From Paraspadella gotoi (taxonomy: Eukaryota; Chaetognatha), in assembly GCA_051294375.1 (NCBI GenBank), contig CM119269.1, positions 7,062,430-7,126,429 on the forward strand: 64,000 nucleotides of DNA, read 5' to 3'. Under the pieces are notes generated by a model. It searched no databases and was not told where the DNA came from. It saw only the letters and a program-made list of their open reading frames with translations. Position 1 is the first letter of the stretch. Each line of letters opens with the position of its first letter. The position numbers were made by a program, and so were the translations under genes. This document shows, piece after piece, positions 56,120-64,000 of this stretch.

Positions 56120-56640
56120 AAAAGAAAACAAGTTTGAGCTAGCAATGTCGGATCTGCATACCATAATTATGCAGTAATCAAGTAATCAGATAATAAATCT
56201 TGATAATTCTTTCAATTTGTGATTCTAACTGATCATACCATAACAAACCAGTGGCTGCATCAATGTAAATCGATTGCAAAGGTTTAAACTGAACTGTTAC
56301 TAAGGTACAATTAATTTTTTTAACTTGAATCATTTTTTTAAAACTTGCATAATTTTTAAAACTTACAACCATTTTTAAACTCGCAATTATTTTTTAAACT
56401 CGAAATTATTTTTTAAACTCGCATCATTTTTAAAACTCGCATCATTTTATCAACTTGCATCATTTTTTTAACTTGCATCATTTATAATCTTGCATCTTTT
56501 TTAAACTTGCATCATTTTTTCAACTCAAATCATTTTTTGAACTTGCATCATTTTTCGACTTGCATCATTTTTTCAACATGCATCATTTTTTCACTTTCAA
56601 CATTTTTCAGCATTTTTGTTTACCTGTATAATTTATTTAA
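56120..56640 (+). mobile_element. CAGTGGC-family element with 18 bp minisatellite, forward copy
   Basis: This is the most complete copy: acaagtttgagctagcaatg, tcggatctgcataccataat, tcagataataaatcttgata, aaaccagtggctgcatcaat, gtttaaactgaactgttact, then some 15 units of tttttcaacttgcatcat. Architecture (5' block, middle block, internal minisatellite) resembles non-autonomous Helitron-like elements such as DINE/HINE, but no coding sequence is present and the 3' end is not fixed. Confidence 0.75.
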
Positions 56641-56919
56641 AATAATATTTATAATTTTTTAAATTATGGAATTTTTTAAACTTGCGGAGAGAGCTAGAGA
56701 GAGAGAGAGATAGAGAGAGAAACAAACTTAAAACTCTTTCATTTACGCTCGCAAGATTCCATCAAAACTTTATATTTAGCTAAATCACACACTTTCCTAA
56801 AGATTTTTAATTAAAGATTATTAATTTAAGAGTGGACGATATACGATCAACAATTCATGATGTGCAATTCACGATCGGCATGCTACAATCGATGATTTTA
56901 GATCAATTATAAATTCGAA

Positions 56920-57160
56920 TTATTGACGCGATAATAACGAATAAATGATGCAATGATAATGAATTATTAAAGCTATGATAGTTATTTATTAATAGCATTT
57001 AATGCTATTATAAACATTCATTGATGCGATAATTTTTATTCACGATTGCGATGACAGTCATTCATTGATGCGATAAGATTAATTTATTTATGCTATTATA
57101 ATATGATTGATGTGATTATAATCAATAATTGATTCAACGATAATCCTTCAGGATGTAATG
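56920..57160 (+). repeat. Degenerate 22 bp minisatellite, third array
   Basis: Units such as attgacgcgataataacg, aatgatgcaatgataatg and cattgatgcgataag resemble the arrays at 8640 and 32138. Confidence 0.6.
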
Positions 57161-57364
57161 ATAATATTCAATAATTCCATCGAAACTTTATATCCAGCTC
57201 AATCACACACTTTCCCAGACACACACAAAGTTTCATCTCAATCCATCTATATTCAACTATAAATAATTGGAATAATTAGGACTAAATATAATTATTCAAA
57301 TTCAATCCACTAATCCAATCACGAGTAATTGGGGGGTTTTTACTAAGAGGGGATGGACGGTCAC

Positions 57365-57367
<3 letters not shown>

Positions 57368-57402
<35 letters not shown>

Positions 57403-57405
57403 GGA
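57368..57405 (+). repeat. (CAGA)n microsatellite
   Basis: Eight CAGA units followed by cggacggac. Confidence 0.95.
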
Positions 57406-57510
57406 CGGACATCATTTTTTGCATAATGTAAGTGTAATGTAAGATTTAAGTGAATGACCGACAAGATTGAGGGGGCGGACCGACGGACCGACAAAGTGAA
57501 TTATAGAGTC

Positions 57511-57539
57511 GGAATCTGCTGATAAGCAGATCCGGCTAA
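57511..57539 (+). other. Helitron-terminus-like hairpin followed by CTAA
   Basis: The stem ggaatctgct / agcagatcc (one mismatch, loop gata) is followed two bases later by CTAA. Helitron 3' ends have a hairpin shortly before CTRR. It closes a segment that starts with the 22 bp minisatellite. Suggestive only. Confidence 0.35.
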
Positions 57540-57547
57540 AAAGCCTA

Positions 57548-58065
57548 CATTATTCGATACGAGGACCAAGCTAGGAAAGCCGACTACTCCAAGGACGACA
57601 AGGACGACGACTACGCCAAGAAACAACGTCAAACACGCCAAGGACGCCTTATATGTCAATGACGCCAAGGTCAGCGACTACGCCAAGGACGCCGACTACG
57701 CCAAGGACGACAAGGACGCCGACTACGCAAGAAACAACGTCAAACACGCCAAGGACGCCTTATATGTCAAAGAGGCCAAGGTCAGCGACTACGCCAAGGA
57801 CGCCGACTACGTCAAGGACGCCGACTACGCCAAGGACGCCGACTACGCCAAGGATGCAAACTACGTCAAATCCTACGACTCGATTATTTCACTCTCAATC
57901 GTGAAAACTATTTGGTTCTGCGTCGAGGGAAATGAGATCAACGAGTTGGAAGAAGAAGACGATGACAACGACGACAACGATGATGATGACGATAATATTG
58001 ACCGCAACGCTTTGTTTTCTTCTATAATGTTGTCGCGCCGTAATTACGTTTTCATTATTGTGTAA
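57548..58065 (+). repeat. 18 bp tandem repeat open as a long frame
   Basis: Units gactacgccaaggacgcc recur about 15 times, in two larger blocks that share aagaaacaacgtcaaacacg and ccttatatgtcaa. One frame is open from near 57558 to TAA at 58063-58065 and reads as (DYAKDA)n, then KSYDSIISLSIVKTIW, an acidic run and RRNYVFIIV. There is no initiator Met in it. A one-base difference between the first and second blocks suggests an old frameshift. Probably a decayed or exon-limited coding repeat; unrecognised. Confidence 0.35.
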
Positions 58066-58157
58066 ACTTACACTCAAGTACTCGAATCTAGTACAAAAAA
58101 ATTATTGTCTTTCTATAGAAAATCGTTTACGACATCGTCATCCAATTTTGAGACTGC

Positions 58158-58158
58158 T

Positions 58159-58188
<30 letters not shown>
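58158..58188 (+). repeat. (GTC)n microsatellite
   Basis: About ten GTC units. Confidence 0.95.
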
Positions 58189-58189
<1 letters not shown>

Positions 58190-58904
58190 TGACGAAGAAT
58201 GCACCATCGCGTGAAAAACCCGAGTGAATAGTGAGCGTGACAGCGGAAAAGACGGGGGGGGGATTAGGGTTGGGGGGGTGTGTCCTTGGTGGCGTAGAAA
58301 GTTGGGAGGGAGGGAGGAGAAAATGGAAGAAGAAGAGTGGGAAAAGAAAAGCTCTTAATATGAGGTTAGGTTAGGAGGGGAAATACATACATACATGTAT
58401 ATAAATATATACACATAATGTATAAGAAGAAAGAATCAGTTGTGTATGTTCAGGGAAGGAGTGAGTATGCTGTAGTGAAGAGACGGAAGAGACTACCAAG
58501 TGCACTTTGGAAAAATGGAAAAATAATTAAGTTTTTTTTTTAATTTTTTTTTTTTAATTAAGTGACAAAGTGGTGAAGTTTCACGAAGATTCAAAAGGCT
58601 AATGAGCTCGCGGGAGAGGAGGGGGGGCGAGAGAGGGGGGAAGAAAAAAAATGTTGAAAAGGCGGGAATATATGAAGAGACTTATTAGTGAGAATGAAAC
58701 CCGGATGTAAGTTGAAAAGAAAATACGAAAGAAAGAATTAGAGAAAAGGGGAAAGGAGAAATCAAAAAGGTTAAAGAGTTAAAGAGTTAAAAAGTCTGAC
58801 AAGTGTGAGAAAGGATTAAGGAGAGAGCAAAAGAAAAAAAACATGTTAGGGACTCGGGAGGGAGAGAGAAGAAAGGATATGATTACGAATGCAATAGAGG
58901 GTGA

Positions 58905-59045
58905 AGAGAAAAGAGAAGGACTTGGTGCAAAAGAGAAGTATAAAAGAGAAGGACTTGGTGCAAAAGAGAAGTAGAAAAGAGAAGGACTTGGTGCAAAAGA
59001 GAAGTAGAAAAGAGAAGGACTTGGTGCAAAAGAGAAGTAGAAAAC
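58905..59045 (+). repeat. 33 bp minisatellite, four units
   Basis: The anchor ggacttggtg occurs at 58918, 58951, 58984 and 59017; the unit is ggacttggtgcaaaagagaa plus gtagaaaagagaa. Confidence 0.95.
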
Positions 59046-59489
59046 GGACTGAGGAAAACCAAAATGTCGTGGGAGTTTAAGATAGCGATACAAGTTAAAA
59101 GAGAAGAAGACATGGCCCCAAAAAGAGGAGAGAGAAGTAGAACGATATTAACAAATGCCTCTATAAAAGGAGAGAGAAGTAGAAAGTAAAAAAGTTAAAA
59201 AGCCCAAAAAATGAGAGAGATGGAAAAAAGCCCATCGAAAGGGAAAGATGGAAAAATAGCTCAATAGAAAGGAGAGAGAAGTCGAGAAAATAGAGTGGAA
59301 AAAAAATCCCCTATAGAGTGAATAGATAAGTAGAAAAAAAAAGAGAGGGCAAAAAAACCCAATAGAGAGGATGGAAGACTTTTCTTTTTTCTTTTTTCTT
59401 TCTGGTGGATGACGCGACGTGGGCGATTGCGGATTCGGCGGAGCGAGAAACGAGACGACCTCTGGTGGCCGACGAGGGAGAAATATCGA

Positions 59490-59688
59490 CGACGACCCCG
59501 ACGACGACGACGACGACGATGATGATGTCGACGACGACGATGGTTACGACGATGGCGACGACGACGACTATGGGGACGATTATGTGAAAGCGACGATGAC
59601 CGCAACTTTGAGTGATTTCTAAGGCAAATTTTATTGAATATTATGATGATGATGATGATGATGATGATGATTATGATGATGATGATGA

Positions 59689-59781
<93 letters not shown>

Positions 59782-59805
59782 CGACAACGACGATGATGAA
59801 TGCTT
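59490..59805 (+). repeat. (GAC)n / (GAT)n microsatellite
   Basis: Long alternating GAC and GAT runs, purest at 59640-59800. The Asp-only and Met-only frames are artefacts. Confidence 0.97.
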
Positions 59806-60415
59806 CATTAAACAGGAGTGATTACGATAAGGTTGTGAAACGGTTTAAAGGTTTATTTAAAAGGACGGGCCAAAGGGGCCGTGGGTGGCACAAATGATCG
59901 CACAATAGCACAAAGAATCGCCAATACATATTTGAGTTTACGTTTATTTTAATGTAGTAATAGTAGACATCAGGAAGACAGTTTTAGGAAAAAATACGAT
60001 TAAAGCTGCCGCTCTGCCACTTTGCCGCTCTACGGCTCTGCCGCTCCGCCGTTCTGCCGCTGTGCCGCTGTGTTTCTCTGTCGGGCATTACATAATTTCA
60101 ACCCGCATTCAGTCGTGACCCGGTGACTTAATGACTAATACCATCAATACCATCAGGTCTTGACCATTAGGTACCGGGATCGATCCCCAATGGTACAAGC
60201 TGGAAGCGTGAGGACGGTCCTAAACCCCCTTGGAAGCGTGTAAAACCCTCAAGCTGGGTTCCAAGCCCAGGAATCGTTCCATAGCTTCTAGAGATAGTGA
60301 AAGAAGTTGCGGATTGTACTCTTCAGCCTACTAAGCGCCTTATCCACAACTTAACCACAGTATTGCTATGCAGCTCTGCTTCTCTGACGCTCTTTCTACC
60401 AAAGTACCGTTTTGC
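59806..60415. other. Spacer with small repeats and tRNA-like words
   Basis: 60008-60070 repeats gccgctctg. 60168-60190 contains the palindrome gggatcgatccc. 60250-60268 (gctgggttccaagcccag) has the shape of a T-arm, with an A-box-like tggtacaagctgg at 60190-60202, but no cloverleaf is found. Confidence 0.4.
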
Positions 60416-60545
60416 AGCAATGCCGCTTCGCCGCTTTGCTGCTTTGCTGCTTTGCTGCTTCGCTTTGCTTTGCTTTGCTTTGCTTTGCTTTGCTTTGCTT
60501 CGCTTTGCTGCTTCGCTGCTTTGCCGCTCTGCACCTCTGCTGCGG
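60416..60545 (+). repeat. TTTGC / GCCGCTTTGCT repeat
   Basis: gctttgctgctttgctgc passing into pure (TTTGC)n at 60462-60505. Confidence 0.9.
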
Positions 60546-60661
60546 AAACGGAAAAGCGAAAGAGACAATCCCTAAATCGGAGGGGAATCGACGACCCGCG
60601 TTCAAAGGTCAAAGGTCAACAGGTTGCTTTTTTTTTTGCCGGTGCCGGTTGTCGGGGTGTT

Positions 60662-60785
<124 letters not shown>

Positions 60786-61044
60786 CTTTCTCTGCAACCC
60801 GTCACGTCTTCCCGGATTAGCGCCTCCATTTCTTCGGTGAGCAAAGAAAAGTGATGGAATTTTTCACGAAGAGAGAAGAGATTCCATCTCCGGGATGGAA
60901 AGTCGAAAAGAGATTTCGGTAGTGATGGAACCGAGGGGATATCAATGGTAAAATACACTTTGATGGTCTTGAAAATTGAGTGGGAAAAAAGAGACAATTA
61001 AAAAGACAAAAGTTAAAGAAAAAATCAATAGCAAAAATATAAGA

Positions 61045-61150
61045 TATGAAGAAGAAAAGAAAAGAAAAGAAAAGAAAAGAAAAGAAAAGAAAAGAAAAGA
61101 AAAGAAAAGAAAAGAAAAGAAAAGAAAAGAAAAGAAAAAAGAGAAGAAAA
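61045..61150 (+). repeat. (GAAAA)n microsatellite
   Basis: About 18 AAAAG units. Confidence 0.97.
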
Positions 61151-61432
61151 GAAAATCGATTTCTTGAATTCAAATCAAAAATTCTTCTCGAGGGAAAGAA
61201 AAAACTGGAAAGAAAATTCTCTCTGAAAATGAACTTTATCTAACTCACCTTGGGGGGGTCAAGATCTAAAACATCTGGGGGTCAAGCTTTTTAATCACCT
61301 GGAGGATCAAGATCGCAATTGCTTGGATGGTCAAGATCTCAATAATCTGGAGGGTCGACATGTTAAGATGTTAATCAATTATAGGGTCAAGAACTTAAGA
61401 TGTCAATCAGGCTGTAATTCTATTATTTTTAT

Positions 61433-61598
61433 GAAAAACAGTTTTTGAATTGTTACAACGATTTTAATGACATGATAAGTCGGACATGTTTCGACTCTTT
61501 AGTTTTAGAGTCTTCATCATCTAAAACTGTCAAGAGACGAAACATGTCCGCCTTATCATGTCATTAAAATCGTTGTAACAATTCAAAAACTGTTTTTC
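61433..61598. mobile_element. Near-perfect inverted repeat with two hammerhead-like ends
   Basis: The arms 61433-61493 and 61538-61598 are 61 bp reverse complements with one mismatch, and start or end at cgaaacatgtccg. On minus, the arm is preceded by TGATGA, extra A and a perfect helix II (GACTCT / AGAGTC), that is a hammerhead-like core with the first C changed. On plus, helix II and the CTGATGA box are disrupted (ctgtcaagagacgaaac). A smaller inverted pair (agttttaga / tctaaaact) lies in the 44 bp centre. The sequence is homologous to the DNA around 53502. Confidence 0.75.
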
Positions 61599-61599
61599 C

Positions 61600-62130
61600 T
61601 AAATCCTAACAAAAACGAAAAGAAAGTCTATACACAATATAATTTTTTTTATATCACCAAAGCTATGATGAAACTGATTTCACCTAGTACCTCAAAATCA
61701 GTTTCATTCAAACCGCTTCAAATTTTAACCCTTTCCATTTTTCTATAAAATTCTATAAAATTCTATACATATGATCCATTCTTTACAGTTGAATATATTA
61801 GCTATCTTGCTCCTGACGATGACCAGGATATCCCATCATCAAAGTTTGCCACCATCTCATATTTCGATGCCATATTTCGGTGCCATCGCATCAAATTCCG
61901 GCCTCAACATATTAGAGTCCCACCCGCGGTGACTCGAGCCATAGTCATCGTTGCCCGAGATAAATCTCTTTCGGGAAGGAAAATCTCCTCTCTTATTCCA
62001 GAGGGAAAACTGCGAGGTCACTCGGGGTCAAAGATCAAAACCCTCGAGTCGAAATTCGGGTCGAGAGGTCAATTGACGGGTTTCAAAGATCAAATCTCGG
62101 ATCCGAGGTCAAAAAGTTTTTACGCGACGA
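61600..62130. other. Spacer without a supported gene
   Basis: Contains tatcttgctcctgacgatga, echoed at 51926, and a GC-richer stretch at 61920-62110 open in one frame into a CTGT microsatellite. Nothing is recognised. Confidence 0.4.
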
Positions 62131-62135
62131 TTTTT

Positions 62136-62225
62136 CTATCTCTGTCTGTCTGTCTGTCCTGTCTGTCTGCTCTGTCTGTCTGGTCTGTCTGTTGTCTGTC
62201 TGTCTGTCTCTCTCTCTCTCTCCCC
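62136..62225 (+). repeat. (CTGT)n and (CT)n microsatellite
   Basis: Interrupted CTGT units, then CT units. Confidence 0.95.
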
Positions 62226-62369
62226 TCTCCATATCTCTCTCATCCCTCTTCTCTCATCTCTTCTCTCTCTCTCAACTTGTTTTTCATTGTTGTCATTGTT
62301 TTGCACCTCATGAAACGGATTTTGGCAAAAATCAAACTGCGAATGGAGAGGAAGAATTGGGGTCTCAAT

Positions 62370-62465
62370 GGGGTGTCGTCGTCATCGTCGTCGAAGTCGT
62401 CGTCATCGTCGTCGTCATTAACGCGACATCATCGTCGTCGTCATCATCGTCGTCATTATCGTTTT
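62370..62465 (+). repeat. GTC/ATC triplet repeat
   Basis: gtcgtcgtcatcgtcgtcg-type sequence on plus. Confidence 0.9.
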
Positions 62466-63165
62466 TGACGCCCGTTCCGTTTTAGGGTTATTTTCCGCTC
62501 AATTACCATCGAGGGAACAAAACAATTTTCTCTCTCGTCAATTGTATTATTAGAATATTAAATCGCTTATCATTTCGCACTGATTTTTGGCAAAATGGAA
62601 AGAAGGATAATAGTATAACCGGCCTCATTGTCTCCGTTTGACATTCGGTGATTAAAAATTTAATAACCGTTCGTCTCAAGATCAGGCGAAATCGGATAAC
62701 CGTTCGTCTTTTTGATTATGCGACTCGATTCAAACGCCTGATCCTGATTCAAACGCCTGATCCTGATTCGAACGCAATCCCGCCTGATAGACGGGAAAAT
62801 TCTGGGAAAAAATAAAAAGGGAGCAAATTTTGTCGCTTCGTTGCGTGACGAAATGCAATCAAGTCTTTTATTTGCCATATTTTTTGAAAACCGCCCGATT
62901 TCAGTAAAAATTCATAATTTTATCAGGTTAGGGATTTAATTGAGGATTTGGTGAGAAGCATTGGGTATCAAGCATTAGGATTAGCATTAGCATTAGGATT
63001 AGGGTTTTGATTAAAACTAAATTTCAGGCATTAAGAGTAGAAATGGAGCGCTTTCAGAAAATAGTGTCCTATTCTACTATTATTTTAATTTTCTCAATTT
63101 CGGACTTTGATTGCCTCTTCTCGCTGCTCTTTAAGGTCGTCGGGGGAAGGTTTAGATGTGGTCGT
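62466..63165. other. Spacer without a supported gene
   Basis: 62685-62770 has cgcctgatcctgattcaaa in tandem; 62970-63010 has aggattagcattagcatta, a short TTAGG-like patch. Nothing else is seen. Confidence 0.45.
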
Positions 63166-63480
63166 TGGTGACGTCGTCGTCGTCGTCGTCCTCATCGTCG
63201 TCGTCATCATCGTCGTCGTCGTCGTCATCGTCGTCGTTTTCTTTTGTCAATCGAAGTCGTTACGAGCGACAATAAACGCAGATTGTCTGGCCACCAAAAT
63301 TTGACGAGGGTCGTCGTCGTCGTCGTCGTCGTCGTCGTCTTAGTTGTTGCCTTTGCTTCCTTTAGCCACTTCCGCTTTATATTTAGCAAAGGGCGGATCT
63401 TTCTTTTGTGAATAAAAGGACTTTTAAAGTTTTTTTTCTTCTCAAAGTCGTTGTTACCAAATCGTCTTTATTTTTGGCCG

Positions 63481-63511
<31 letters not shown>

Positions 63512-63515
63512 TATT
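63166..63515 (+). repeat. Three (GTC)n tracts
   Basis: Tracts at 63172-63237, 63309-63341 and 63482-63512 separated by about 70-140 bp of unique DNA. Confidence 0.95.
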
Positions 63516-63724
63516 ATTATCTTTTTCTTAACGACAAATGAATGTCATGTACTTCGATTTTTAATTTGAATATTTTTTTAGTTTTGAAAAACCTTGGAAT
63601 ATAATATGTGGATGTGGAAGTGATAAGGTTTTTCGTCCGTCCATTGGAGAGCGCAAGAACTAAGAAGCCTCGAAGGAAAAGCGGCAGGGCGTCCTTCTTG
63701 ATTTGTGTGTGAGAGAGGAAAGAG

Positions 63725-63727
63725 AGA

Positions 63728-63776
<49 letters not shown>

Positions 63777-63778
63777 CA
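63725..63778 (+). repeat. (GA)n microsatellite
   Basis: About 25 GA units with interruptions, followed by GC-rich DNA (63780-63980) whose frames are not recognised. Confidence 0.95.
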
Positions 63779-64000
63779 TGGGTATACTCGAGATTTGCGG
63801 CGAGGAAGCCATGGTGTCTCGCCCAGGCCCGAGCCCTTTGTCCACCATGGCCGGACCACGTCGGCCGGCCAATCTTTGCCGCCGGGACTCGAGGTCGCGG
63901 ATCGAGAGAAAAAAACTCTGATCGGGAGAAATCCGCGGATCAACAGGACGACGTCCGGAAATCGTGGTCGCGGACATTGTTTTTCTTTTCTCTTTGGGTG

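Noticed and set aside
58490-58620. Poly-A/T and G-run patch as a processed pseudogene tail
   Set aside because: No adjacent coding-like sequence; composition matches the surrounding low-complexity DNA.
59612-59821. Poly-Asp protein frame
   Set aside because: Pure GAT/GAC microsatellite.

Overview
This window is repeat-dominated, AT-rich DNA from an animal genome, probably an invertebrate. The evidence is spliceosomal introns, an XK-related-like multipass membrane gene, Penelope-like retroelement (PLE) remnants, very heavy microsatellite content and interstitial CCCTAA (TTAGGG-type) telomeric repeats. TTAGGG argues against most insects, but I cannot name the organism. Eleven N gaps and many small indels between repeat copies point to a draft long-read assembly, so some frameshifts and duplications may be artefacts.

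Layout. 1-3755: inverted-repeat arms (two of which form a foldback of about 625 bp) with a hammerhead-like motif at one arm end, two copies of a CT-rich repeat unit and a decayed Gag-like frame. 3756-5700: the rest of a module that ends in a nested palindrome and enters a degenerate telomeric array (5740-6325). 6326-16819: mostly gene-free AT-rich DNA with a long-terminal-inverted-repeat element (13260-14550), minisatellites and a decayed PLE GIY-YIG endonuclease (about 15240-15640). 16845-18860: a second telomeric array with 140, 175 and 100 bp higher-order periods. 18891-22430: a GC-rich island with a small TIR element, repeated hairpin/B-box-like sequences, a C2H2-like zinc-finger frame and a tyrosine-recombinase frame with a clear 100 bp intron. 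22597-25400: a satellite array of about 247 bp period with tRNA-like promoter boxes and a possible 6-mer higher-order structure. 25430-32033: palindrome block, third telomeric array and two further noisy copies of the 2-5.7 kb module.

32134-49440 is almost entirely simple sequence, minisatellites and dispersed repeats, including an apparent assembly duplication (38975-39793 and 41121-41969). 49440-57540 holds the only convincing host-type genes, all on the minus strand: a two-exon XK-related-like gene (53843-54996 and 52884-53325) and a separate five-helix membrane ORF (50636-51418). They are embedded in non-autonomous elements that carry an 18 bp minisatellite. An antisense hammerhead-like motif lies in the intron of the XK-like gene. 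57541-64000 is microsatellite-rich, with an 18 bp repeat that is open for about 175 codons and a near-perfect 61 bp inverted repeat with hammerhead-like cores.

The most interesting theme is hammerhead-like, PLE-associated inverted repeats lying next to internal telomeric arrays, together with a tRNA-promoter-like satellite and a tyrosine-recombinase transposon in the same subtelomere-like block.
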